A stretch of 64,000 bases of DNA, from NCBI GenBank assembly GCA_046518185.1, contig JBKGRZ010000002.1:248001-312000 (forward strand). Direction: 5' to 3'. The stretch comes from Scandinavium vulneris_A (GTDB taxonomy: Bacteria; Pseudomonadota; Gammaproteobacteria; Enterobacterales; Enterobacteriaceae). The notes beneath the pieces are model-generated. The model saw only the letters and a program-made list of their open reading frames with translations. It was not told the origin of the DNA and did no database searches. This document shows, piece by piece, positions 53,016-61,503 of this stretch (positions are counted from its first letter, which is position 1; every line of letters begins with the position of its first letter). A program made the position numbers and the translations under genes.

Positions 53016-55007
53016 TTACAGCAGTTCTTTCGCTTTCGCGACCACGTTCGCCACGGTGAAGCCGAACTCTTCGAACAGCAGTTCTGCCGGAGCAGATTCG
53101 CCGAAGGTGGTCATGCCGACGATAGCGCCGTTCAGGCCAACATATTTAAACCAGTAATCGGCGATACCCGCTTCGATGGCCACACGGGCAGAAACGGCTT
53201 TCGGCAGTACGGATTCACGGTATGCCGCATCCTGCTTGTCGAATGCGTCGGTAGACGGCATGGACACCACGCGAGCCTTAACGCCTTCAGCAGACAGCTG
53301 ATCCCATGCCGCAACAGCCAGTTCAACTTCAGAACCGGTAGCGATGAAGATAATCTGTGGTTGACCGTCACAGTCTTTCAGTACGTAGCCACCGCGAGCG
53401 ATGTTCGCCAGCTGCGCTTCGGTACGTTCCTGCTGGGCCAGGTTCTGACGAGAGAGGATAAGCGCGGTTGGACCATCCTGACGCTCAACGCCGTATTTCC
53501 ACGCCACTGCCGATTCAACCTGGTCACATGGACGCCAGGTGGACATGTTCGGGGTTACGCGCAGAGAAGCAACCTGCTCTACCGGCTGGTGGGTTGGGCC
53601 ATCTTCACCCAGACCGATAGAGTCGTGGGTATAAACCATTACCTGACGCTGTTTCATCAGCGCAGCCATACGCACAGCGTTACGTGCATATTCAACGAAC
53701 ATCAAGAAGGTAGAGGTGTACGGCAGGAAACCACCGTGCAGAGAGATACCGTTGGCGATAGCGGTCATACCGAATTCACGTACACCGTAATGGATGTAGT
53801 TGCCTGCGGTATCTTCGTTAATCGCTTTAGAGCCCGACCAGATAGTCAGGTTAGACGGTGCCAGATCAGCGGAGCCGCCAAGGAATTCAGGCAGCAGCGG
53901 GCCGAAGGCTTCGATAGCATTCTGCGACGCTTTACGGCTGGCGATTTTGGACGGGTTCGCCTGCAGTTTGGCAATGAACTCGTTCGCTTTCGCGTCGAAA
54001 TCAGCTGGCATGTCACCTTTCATACGACGGGTGAATTCAGCGGCTTCCTGTGGGAAGGCTTTGGCATAGGCCGCAAACTTCTCGTTCCAGGCGGCTTCTT
54101 TCACCTGACCTGCTTCTTTTGCATCCCACTGCGCATAGATGTCAGACGGGATTTCAAATGCCGGGTGTTTCCAGCCCAGCGCTTCGCGGGTCAGTGCAAT
54201 TTCTGCATCACCCAGCGGCGCACCGTGGGAGTCGTGAGTACCGGCTTTGTTCGGTGAACCGAAACCAATGATGGTTTTGCACATCAGCAGGGACGGTTTA
54301 TCCGTCACGGCACGCGCTTCTTCTACAGCACGCTTGATGGCGTCCGCATCGTGGCCGTCAACGCCACGCACAACGTGCCAGCCGTACGCTTCGAAACGCT
54401 TAGCGGTATCGTCTGTGAACCAGCCTTCAACGTGACCATCGATGGAGATGCCGTTGTCGTCATAGAACGCAACCAGTTTGCCCAGCTTCAGGGTACCCGC
54501 CAGGGAGCACACTTCGTGGGAGATACCTTCCATCATACAGCCGTCGCCCATGAAGGCGTAGGTGAAGTGGTCAACGATGTCGTGACCTGGACGGTTGAAC
54601 TGTGCTGCCAGCGTTTTTTCCGCGATAGCCATACCGACTGCATTCGCAATACCCTGACCCAGCGGGCCAGTGGTGGTCTCTACACCAGCGGTGTAGCCCA
54701 CTTCCGGGTGACCCGGGGTTTTGGAGTGCAGCTGACGGAAGTTTTTCAGCTCTTCAATCGGCAGATCGTAGCCAGTGAGGTGCAACAGGCTATAAATCAG
54801 CATGGAGCCATGGCCGTTAGACAGCACGAAGCGGTCACGGTCTGCCCAGGATGGATTTTGCGGATTGTGGTTCAGGAAATCACGCCACAGGACTTCGGCA
54901 ATGTCAGCCATACCCATCGGGGCACCCGGGTGGCCGGATTTGGCTTTCTGTACTGCGTCCATGCTCAGCGCACGAATAGCATTAGCAAGCTCTTTACGTG
55001 AGGACAT
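53016..55007 (-). CDS. tktA: Transketolase A
   Basis: 663 residues, E. coli TktA length. Thiamine-diphosphate enzyme moving two-carbon ketol units between sugar phosphates. ThDP/metal motif GDGCMMEGISHE...VAFYDDNGIS, transketolase signature in the middle domain (THDSIGLGEDGPTHQPVE), C-terminal regulatory domain. Supplies erythrose 4-phosphate used by Epd and aromatic synthesis. Confidence 0.98.
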   Translation of the reverse strand: MSSRKELANAIRALSMDAVQKAKSGHPGAPMGMADIAEVLWRDFLNHNPQNPSWADRDRFVLSNGHGSMLIYSLLHLTGYDLPIEELKNFRQLHSKTPGHPEVGYTAGVETTTGPLGQGIANAVGMAIAEKTLAAQFNRPGHDIVDHFTYAFMGDGCMMEGISHEVCSLAGTLKLGKLVAFYDDNGISIDGHVEGWFTDDTAKRFEAYGWHVVRGVDGHDADAIKRAVEEARAVTDKPSLLMCKTIIGFGSPNKAGTHDSHGAPLGDAEIALTREALGWKHPAFEIPSDIYAQWDAKEAGQVKEAAWNEKFAAYAKAFPQEAAEFTRRMKGDMPADFDAKANEFIAKLQANPSKIASRKASQNAIEAFGPLLPEFLGGSADLAPSNLTIWSGSKAINEDTAGNYIHYGVREFGMTAIANGISLHGGFLPYTSTFLMFVEYARNAVRMAALMKQRQVMVYTHDSIGLGEDGPTHQPVEQVASLRVTPNMSTWRPCDQVESAVAWKYGVERQDGPTALILSRQNLAQQERTEAQLANIARGGYVLKDCDGQPQIIFIATGSEVELAVAAWDQLSAEGVKARVVSMPSTDAFDKQDAAYRESVLPKAVSARVAIEAGIADYWFKYVGLNGAIVGMTTFGESAPAELLFEEFGFTVANVVAKAKELL

Positions 55008-55284
55008 TTTGACTCCAAAAGGACTGTTGAAGGCAACGCCAAAACGGCTTGACGACCGCGCGTTTTAGGCTACGCCGGAAAAAAGTGTCAACAATGTAAC
55101 CCAAGCGGCAAGGCATGTACATGGAGCATCCGCGCGGTGCCTGGGAAATCTCTGGATTGTGCTCGCAGGTTGCGCAATCTTCTCGCAGCCTTGTCGTTAT
55201 TTTCTTTATACTTTGGCTAAATTCCGTATTTTGAATAGCGGAATATTTCAGATAATGACGACCCACGATTATGGAAAATGAATG

Positions 55285-56043
55285 ATGAAACTGCACACAG
55301 TGGTACTGGCCTTTGGGATGGCGAGCGTTTTGACCGGCTGTCAAAACATGGATTCAAACGGGCTGATGAGCTCAGGTGCTGAAGCCTTCCAGGCTTATAC
55401 CCTGAGCGACGAACAGGTGAAGACCTTAAGTGACCAGTCCTGTAAAGAGCTCGACAGCAAAGCGACCATCGCGGCTGCAGGCAGCGATTATGCCAAACGT
55501 CTGAATACCATTGCCTCGGCCCTGGGCGATAACATCAACGGTCAGCCGGTCAACTATAAGGTGTACGTCACCAAAGACGTGAACGCCTTTGCGATGGCTA
55601 ACGGCTGTATCCGCGTCTATAGCGGGCTGATGGATATGATGACCGACAACGAAGTCGAAGCGGTGATTGGTCACGAGATGGGTCACGTAGCGCTGGGCCA
55701 TGTGAAGAGAGGCATGCAGGTGGCGCTGAGCACCAATGCGCTTCGCGTGGCGGCGGCCTCTGCGGGCGGCATGATTGGCAGCCTGTCACAGTCACAGCTG
55801 GGTGATTTAGGCGAAAAACTGGTGAACGCGCAGTTCTCCCAGCGTCAGGAATCTGAAGCCGATGACTACTCATACGATCTGTTGCGCAAACGAGGGATCA
55901 ATCCGGCGGGTCTGGCCACCAGCTTTGAGAAACTGGCCAAACTGGAAGCCGGTCGTCAAAGCTCAATGCTTGACGATCACCCGGCATCCGAAGAGCGTGC
56001 CCAGCATATCCGCGATCGCATGAAAGCGGACGGGATTAAGTAA
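55285..56043 (+). CDS. loiP: LoiP (YggG), outer-membrane M48 metalloprotease lipoprotein
   Basis: 252 residues. Lipoprotein signal peptide with lipobox LTGC (C19), then an M48 peptidase domain with HEMGH (H130, E131, H134) and the third zinc ligand region QESEADDYSYD. E. coli LoiP is induced at low osmolarity and cleaves Phe-Phe sites, working with BepA. ATG 55285 gives the E. coli length; ATG 55282 is one codon earlier. Divergent from tktA. Confidence 0.95.
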   Translation: MKLHTVVLAFGMASVLTGCQNMDSNGLMSSGAEAFQAYTLSDEQVKTLSDQSCKELDSKATIAAAGSDYAKRLNTIASALGDNINGQPVNYKVYVTKDVNAFAMANGCIRVYSGLMDMMTDNEVEAVIGHEMGHVALGHVKRGMQVALSTNALRVAAASAGGMIGSLSQSQLGDLGEKLVNAQFSQRQESEADDYSYDLLRKRGINPAGLATSFEKLAKLEAGRQSSMLDDHPASEERAQHIRDRMKADGIK

Positions 56044-56065
56044 GGTTCGCGCCCTTTCCCCTTCA

Positions 56066-56094
56066 TTTACCCTCTCCCATAGAGAGAGGGTAAA
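56066..56094. terminator. Bidirectional terminator loiP/speB
   Basis: Stem TTTACCCTCTC / GAGAGGGTAAA between the convergent loiP and speB; A/T tails on both sides. Confidence 0.8.
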
Positions 56095-56103
56095 ATCACC
56101 CGA

Positions 56104-57024
56104 TTACTCGCCTTTCTTCGCTGCCTGGATATACAGCATCTCGAGCGCGAGGGTAGCCGCGGCTAATGCAGTGATCTCCGACTGATCGTAAGCCGGTGCC
56201 ACTTCCACAACGTCCATCCCCACGATATTCAGATCTTTCAGGCCACGAACCAGTTTGATCGCACGATCGGAAGTCAGACCGCCGATCACCGGCGTCCCGG
56301 TGCCCGGAGCAAACGCCGGATCCAGACAGTCGATATCAAAGGTCAGGTACACCGGCATGTCGCCCACAATCTGCTTCACCTGCGTCAGAATATCGTCCAC
56401 GCCACGATCGTTGACCTGTGCCGCATCCAGCACGGTGAAACCGTTGTCTTTATCAAACTCGGTACGAATACCAATCTGCACGGAATGATTCGGGTCGATC
56501 AGACCTTCTTTCGGCGCGGTGAAGAACATGGTGCCGTGGTCAAACTCGCAGCCGTTAGCGTAGGTATCGGTGTGGGCATCGAAGTGCACCAGCGCCATTT
56601 TACCGAAATGCTTGGCGTGCGCGCGCAGCAGCGGTAGGGTCACGAAGTGGTCACCGCCGAAGGAGAGCATGCGTTTCCCGGCAGCCAGCAGCTGTTCTGC
56701 ATGCGCCTGCAACTTCTCACTCATGTCACGGGCATCGCCAAACGCGTACACCAGGTCGCCGCAGTCCACGACATTCAGGCGTTCACGCATGTCGAAGTTC
56801 CACGGGAAGCGGTTGTGCTCCCACGCCAGATTGGTGGATACCTGACGGATAGCGGCCGGGCCATGACGACCACCCGCTCGGCCAGACGTTGCCGCATCAA
56901 ACGGCACACCGGTGATAACCCAGTCAGCATTGCTGTCGTATGGCTGGAAGTTCAGCGGCAGACGTAAAAAACCAAAGGCATTAGATACCAGAGAGTTGTC
57001 GTACTGATGACCCAAAGTGCTCAT
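56104..57024 (-). CDS. speB: Agmatinase
   Basis: 306-residue ureohydrolase converting agmatine to putrescine and urea. Binuclear Mn ligands in MLSFGGDHFVTLP, LVHFDAHTDTYANG and FDIDCLDPAFAPGTGTP. Works directly after SpeA; gene lies 150 bp downstream of speA with a terminator between, so it probably also has its own promoter, as in E. coli. Confidence 0.98.
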   Translation of the reverse strand: MSTLGHQYDNSLVSNAFGFLRLPLNFQPYDSNADWVITGVPFDAATSGRAGGRHGPAAIRQVSTNLAWEHNRFPWNFDMRERLNVVDCGDLVYAFGDARDMSEKLQAHAEQLLAAGKRMLSFGGDHFVTLPLLRAHAKHFGKMALVHFDAHTDTYANGCEFDHGTMFFTAPKEGLIDPNHSVQIGIRTEFDKDNGFTVLDAAQVNDRGVDDILTQVKQIVGDMPVYLTFDIDCLDPAFAPGTGTPVIGGLTSDRAIKLVRGLKDLNIVGMDVVEVAPAYDQSEITALAAATLALEMLYIQAAKKGE

Positions 57025-57063
57025 GGAGATGACCTCTTAAACCGTCGTGTATGAAAAAAAGAT

Positions 57064-57108
57064 GAAAAAAAATCCCCTCCGCGTCGTTAGGCCCGACGAG
57101 GAAGGGAT
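57064..57108 (-). terminator. Terminator between speA and speB
   Basis: Long stem ATCCCCTCCGCGTCG / CGACGAGGAAGGGAT with two mismatches (57072-57086 with 57094-57108); the minus strand runs into eight T. Confidence 0.85.
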
Positions 57109-57174
57109 CTATTCGTGTTACTGCTTATTAGAGCGAATTATCGCCAAAATCCTGACCGGGTCAAGCACCCCGTC

Positions 57175-59151
57175 TTACTCATCTTCCAGGTACGTGTAAC
57201 CGTACAGACCGGCTTCAAACTCTTCGAGGAACTGCTGCTGCAGCGCATCGTCAAGATCGGTCTGTTTAACCTGGTCACGGAACTGGAGCAGCAGTTTTTT
57301 CGGATCCAACTGCACGTATTCCAGCATATCTGCCACGGTATCGCCTTCGTCGGACAGCTCGACTTCCACGCTGCCATCAGGGAAGACAAACACGTCCACC
57401 GCTTCGGTATCACCGAACAGGTTATGCATGTTGCCGAGGATTTCCTGATAGGCGCCGACCATAAAGAAGCCCAGCATCGGCGGGTTCTCCGGATCGTATT
57501 CCGGCATCGGCATGGTGGTGGCGATCCCATCACCATCGATATAGTGATCGATAGCCCCGTCGGAGTCGCAGGTGATGTCCAGCAGCACCGCGCGGCGTTC
57601 CGGCACCTGATTCAGCCCTTCCAGCGGCAGAACCGGGAACAGCTGATCGATCCCCCATGCATCCGGCATCGACTGGAACAGCGAGAAGTTGACGTACATT
57701 TTGTCCGCCATACGTTCCTGCAGCTCATCGATAATCGGGCGATGCGCGCGGTTGCTTGGGTCGAGCTGTTTCTGCACTTCATGACACATGCTTAAGTAAA
57801 GCTGTTCCGCCCAGGCACGTTCCTGCAAATTAAAGGTGCCGGAGGAGTAACCGATGTGAATGTCATGCAGGTCCATCTGGCTGTCGTGCAGCCATTCACG
57901 CAGCGAACGGCGTCCGCCCGGCTCGTGCATTTCCTGCCAGGTTTCCCACATGCTTTGCAGCGCGCGCTGAGCATCTGCAGCCGGGGCTACCGGGGTGGTG
58001 TATTCGTTGCGCTCCACGCCGATAATGTTCGACACCAGCACCGTATGGTGCGCGGTGACCGCACGTCCCGACTCGGTAATGACCGTCGGATGCGGCAGGC
58101 CATTCTCTTCACAGGCATCGCCAATCGCCCAGATGATGTTGTTGGCGTATTCATTCAGGCCGTAGTTCACCGAGCAGTCAGACTGCGAGCGGGTCCCTTC
58201 GTAATCCACGCCCAGGCCGCCGCCGACGTCGAAGCACTGAATGTTGACACCCAGTTTGTGCAGCTCAACGTAGAAACGGGAGGATTCACGCACGCCGGTG
58301 GCGATATCGCGAATGTTTGCCATCTGTGAGCCGAGGTGGAAGTGCAGCAGCTGGAGGCTGTCCAGACGCCCGCATTCGCGCAGGGTTTCGACCAGTTGCA
58401 GAACCTGCGTTGCCGCCAGGCCGAACTTGGATTTTTCACCGCCGGAGGACTGCCATTTACCGGAGCCCTGAGAGGCCAGACGCGCACGCACGCCAAGGCG
58501 CGGGGTGACGTTCAGACGCTCGGCTTCTTCCAGCACCAGGGCAATCTCAGACATCTTCTCGATGACCAGATAAACCTTGTGGCCCATCTTCTCGCCGATC
58601 AGCGCCAGGCGAATATATTCACGGTCTTTATAACCGTTGCAGACGATCACGCTGCGGGTCATCCCGGCATGCGCCAGGACCGCCATCAGTTCGGCTTTCG
58701 AACCGGCTTCCAGACCCAGCGGTTCGCCAGAATGGATAAGGGATTCAATCACGCGGCGATGCTGGTTTACCTTGATCGGGTAGACCAGGAAATAGTCACC
58801 GTTATAGCCGTAGGATTCACGGGCACGTTTAAAGGCGGCGTTAATCGAACGCAGGCGATGTTGCAGGATCTGCGGGAAGCAGAACAATGCAGGCAGTCGC
58901 TGTCCTTGCGCTTCACGGGCTTTGACCAGCTTGGCGAGATCGACGCGTGCGTCTGGCACATCGGGATCCGGGCAAACGCTGATATGACCCAGCTCGTTGA
59001 CGTCGTAGTAGTTATTGCCCCACCAGGCAATGTTGTAAGTCCGCAGCATCTTGCTGGCTTCCTGAGAGCTCATTGCCACCTCCTGCATGGAACGTAGTAC
59101 ACCCTGTTCGCCGGCTGACGAAGGGGAAGAAAAAGACATGTCGTCAGACAT
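57175..59151 (-). CDS. speA: Biosynthetic arginine decarboxylase
   Basis: 658 residues, E. coli length. PLP fold-III decarboxylase making agmatine. PLP Lys in FLVYPIKVNQHRRV; GLEAGSKAELM, HFHLGSQMANIRD and DVGGGLGVDYEG form the barrel site; CDSDGAIDHYIDG is the C-terminal signature. ATG 59151 begins MSDDMSFSSP; the frame is open to 59163. The small yqgB frame overlaps its first 8 nt. Confidence 0.97.
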   Translation of the reverse strand: MSDDMSFSSPSSAGEQGVLRSMQEVAMSSQEASKMLRTYNIAWWGNNYYDVNELGHISVCPDPDVPDARVDLAKLVKAREAQGQRLPALFCFPQILQHRLRSINAAFKRARESYGYNGDYFLVYPIKVNQHRRVIESLIHSGEPLGLEAGSKAELMAVLAHAGMTRSVIVCNGYKDREYIRLALIGEKMGHKVYLVIEKMSEIALVLEEAERLNVTPRLGVRARLASQGSGKWQSSGGEKSKFGLAATQVLQLVETLRECGRLDSLQLLHFHLGSQMANIRDIATGVRESSRFYVELHKLGVNIQCFDVGGGLGVDYEGTRSQSDCSVNYGLNEYANNIIWAIGDACEENGLPHPTVITESGRAVTAHHTVLVSNIIGVERNEYTTPVAPAADAQRALQSMWETWQEMHEPGGRRSLREWLHDSQMDLHDIHIGYSSGTFNLQERAWAEQLYLSMCHEVQKQLDPSNRAHRPIIDELQERMADKMYVNFSLFQSMPDAWGIDQLFPVLPLEGLNQVPERRAVLLDITCDSDGAIDHYIDGDGIATTMPMPEYDPENPPMLGFFMVGAYQEILGNMHNLFGDTEAVDVFVFPDGSVEVELSDEGDTVADMLEYVQLDPKKLLLQFRDQVKQTDLDDALQQQFLEEFEAGLYGYTYLEDE

Positions 59152-59290
59152 AGCGAACCTCAAAAGTTGTCGAAAGTGTAAAACAGTTGACTACTATCGC
59201 AATGTTAGTAAGCGATAACAACCCATAAACAGCCGTGTGTCTCAGCAGAGTATGCTGAAAGTCCGCCTGCGCGACCGGTTTCTTGTTCAT
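59144..59290 (-). CDS. yqgB: YqgB, small acidic-stress-linked protein upstream of speA
   Basis: 48-residue reading frame. It begins MNKKPVAQADFQHTLL and continues VYGLLSLTNIAIVVNCFTL, clearly similar to E. coli YqgB (43 residues; MKKKPVAQ... YGLLS... AIVVNCFTL). Here the C-terminus is a few residues longer and the TGA overlaps the speA start (ATGTCTGA). The hydrophobic middle suggests a membrane helix. An in-frame ATG at 59305 would add five residues; neither start has a strong ribosome-binding site. Possible role as a leader or coupled cistron for speA is inference. Confidence 0.75.
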   Translation of the reverse strand: MNKKPVAQADFQHTLLRHTAVYGLLSLTNIAIVVNCFTLSTTFEVRYV

Positions 59291-59525
59291 ATCATTGTAA
59301 AACATAGACCCGGGGTTTGTAGGACCGCCGGAGAAACCACGAGATAACCCCTTACGAACAGGAGCGCCCTTGTCCAGTTATCACAGCGCCTTGCCGGCTC
59401 TGGAATCCTGAGATGTGCCCAAATGGGAATAACTTCGGCAAGTAAATCGCGAAGAGAGAGAAATTGCGGGGTAAAGACGCACGCCTGAGTGGCATGACTG
59501 GGTCTGCAAAAAACGTTGGTTCATT

Positions 59526-59744
59526 ATGTCGTATCACCTCCACGCTAACCCCTTGGGACCAGCGACAAGCCAAAGCCAAAAATTACACTGCTTAACCCGG
59601 CTGGAAGTGGCGACACGAGAGAATCCATCGTGCGCTTTTTGGTGTGAGCCGCGCGCGGCGTTTTATACCGAGAACCGGGGTGAAATGCAAAATAAAAATG
59701 TGCACTCTTCCACCGCTGTCAGGAAAAATTTCCAGATCAAATGA
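59526..59744 (+). CDS. Possible small ORF upstream of metK
   Basis: 72 codons (MSYHLHANPLGPATSQSQ... to NFQIK), rich in His, Cys and Asn. E. coli has poorly characterised small genes (yqgC, yqgD) in this interval, and this could be one of them, but I cannot confirm identity. An opposing minus-strand frame (59579-59352, TTG start) overlaps it. The interval is the speA leader/metK promoter region, so both may be non-coding. Confidence 0.25.
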   Translation: MSYHLHANPLGPATSQSQKLHCLTRLEVATRENPSCAFWCEPRAAFYTENRGEMQNKNVHSSTAVRKNFQIK

Positions 59745-59804
59745 ACTCCAGATGAGACACATCTCAAAAAAAACTGGAAATCGGGCGAATATCTGACCTA
59801 AAAT

Positions 59805-59828
59805 AGCCGTCCAGATGTTAATCCATCT
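59805..59828. promoter_or_regulatory. MetJ operator (tandem met boxes) upstream of metK
   Basis: Three consecutive 8-mers AGCCGTCC, AGATGTTA, ATCCATCT resemble the met box AGACGTCT, the tandem arrangement bound by MetJ-SAM dimers. They lie about 120-143 bp upstream of the metK start in the promoter region. Confidence 0.75.
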
Positions 59829-59947
59829 ATACTGATTAACACCCAGACTGTTGGTGTGTTTACCTGCAGCCTTTGGTCGAAACGTCTATCAAAGTCTTAA
59901 TCGTCAACAGTTTGAGCTAACGAAATTCTTTCCAGGTGAAATAAAAC

Positions 59948-61102
59948 ATGGCAAAACACCTCTTTACGTCCGAGTCCGTATCTGAAGGGCATCCAGACAA
60001 AATTGCTGACCAAATCTCCGATGCGGTGCTTGATGCAATCCTCGAGCAGGATCCAAAGGCCCGTGTTGCATGTGAAACTTACGTCAAAACCGGGATGGTT
60101 CTGGTCGGGGGTGAAATCACAACCAGCGCGTGGGTCGATATCGAAGAGATCACCCGCAACACGGTTCGCGAGATTGGCTATGTGCATTCTGATATGGGCT
60201 TTGATGCCAATTCCTGCGCGGTACTGAGCGCGATCGGTAAGCAGTCTCCGGATATCAACCAGGGCGTTGACCGTGCCGATCCGCTGGAACAGGGCGCGGG
60301 CGACCAGGGCCTGATGTTCGGCTATGCCACTAATGAAACCGACGTGCTGATGCCAGCGCCAATCACCTACGCGCACCGTCTGGTACAGCGTCAGGCTGAA
60401 GTACGTAAAAACGGCGCGCTGCCGTGGCTGCGCCCGGATGCGAAAAGCCAGGTCACTTTCCAGTATGACGACGGCAAAATCGTCGGCATTGATGCCGTCG
60501 TTCTGTCGACTCAGCACGCTGAAGATGTCTCACAGAAAACCCTGCAAGAAGCGGTGATGGAAGAAATCATCAAGCCAGTTCTGCCGACCGAATGGCTGAA
60601 CAGCGCGACCAAATTCTTCATCAACCCAACCGGCCGTTTTGTTATCGGTGGCCCAATGGGCGACTGCGGTCTGACCGGTCGTAAGATTATCGTTGATACC
60701 TACGGCGGCATGGCGCGTCACGGTGGCGGCGCATTCTCCGGTAAAGATCCGTCTAAAGTTGACCGTTCTGCGGCATACGCGGCACGTTATGTTGCGAAAA
60801 ACATCGTTGCAGCAGGCCTGGCCGATCGTTGTGAGATTCAGGTTTCCTACGCTATCGGCGTGGCAGAGCCAACCTCTATCATGGTTGAAACCTTCGGCAC
60901 TGAAAAAGTCCCGACCGAGCAACTGACCCTGCTGGTACGCGAGTTCTTCGACCTGCGTCCATACGGCCTGATTCAGATGTTGGATCTGCTGCACCCAATC
61001 TACAAAGAAACCGCCGCATACGGTCACTTTGGTCGCGAACATTTCCCTTGGGAAAAAACCGACAAAGCCGCTCTGCTGCGCGAAGCTGCCGGTCTGAAAT
61101 AA
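59948..61102 (+). CDS. metK: S-adenosylmethionine synthetase
   Basis: 384 residues. Makes SAM from methionine and ATP. Signatures SEGHPDKIADQISDAVLDA, GAGDQGLMFGYATNE (methionine/ATP loop) and GGGAFSGKDPSKVDRSAAY. SAM made here is the MetJ corepressor and is drawn on for polyamines, whose genes speA/speB are adjacent. AGGTGA precedes the ATG. Confidence 0.98.
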   Translation: MAKHLFTSESVSEGHPDKIADQISDAVLDAILEQDPKARVACETYVKTGMVLVGGEITTSAWVDIEEITRNTVREIGYVHSDMGFDANSCAVLSAIGKQSPDINQGVDRADPLEQGAGDQGLMFGYATNETDVLMPAPITYAHRLVQRQAEVRKNGALPWLRPDAKSQVTFQYDDGKIVGIDAVVLSTQHAEDVSQKTLQEAVMEEIIKPVLPTEWLNSATKFFINPTGRFVIGGPMGDCGLTGRKIIVDTYGGMARHGGGAFSGKDPSKVDRSAAYAARYVAKNIVAAGLADRCEIQVSYAIGVAEPTSIMVETFGTEKVPTEQLTLLVREFFDLRPYGLIQMLDLLHPIYKETAAYGHFGREHFPWEKTDKAALLREAAGLK

Positions 61103-61118
61103 ACCGCTGCTTTAACGC

Positions 61119-61149
61119 GCAAAAGGCCAGCCACGTGCTGGCCTTTTGC
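61119..61149 (+). terminator. Terminator of metK
   Basis: Perfect 13-bp stem GCAAAAGGCCAGC / GCTGGCCTTTTGC with 5-nt loop CACGT, followed by TTTTC. Confidence 0.92.
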
Positions 61150-61403
61150 TTTTCTGCCTGCATCATCCTCCGGACCCTTTTCACAAACCGTCTATACTGA
61201 TAACCAGCCGCGAGCCCGACAATGGAAGCGATTACACTGATGTTATCTGGTGATTTTAAGATTAATCGCTTTGCATGAAGTCTTATTGTCTGCTGTTACA
61301 TTCCATTTCAGTTAACTCTTAAATTTGTATTTTTTGCAGCCAAAAAATCACACCCATCTCACTGATATGCAATACTAAATTTAATTTACACAACATGACA
61401 CTT

Positions 61404-61419
61404 GTGTAACCGATTACAC
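61404..61419. promoter_or_regulatory. GalR/GalS operator of galP
   Basis: GTGTAACCGATTACAC, a 16-bp palindrome fitting the gal operator consensus GTGKAANCGNTTNCAC, 85 bp upstream of the galP ATG. The ~300 bp before it (61150-61400) is AT-rich and shows no gene. Confidence 0.9.
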
Positions 61420-61422
61420 CTA

Positions 61423-61438
61423 TGTGATTTATCTCACA
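61423..61438. promoter_or_regulatory. CRP site of galP
   Basis: TGTGATTTATCTCACA: both pentamer halves of the CRP consensus with 6-bp spacing, directly beside the gal operator. Expected for catabolite-controlled galactose uptake. Confidence 0.9.
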
Positions 61439-61503
61439 TATTTTTACGCACGCCTAACCTAACCTTTACATTGATAAAACTGATAATCCAACTGGAGGGC
61501 ATA

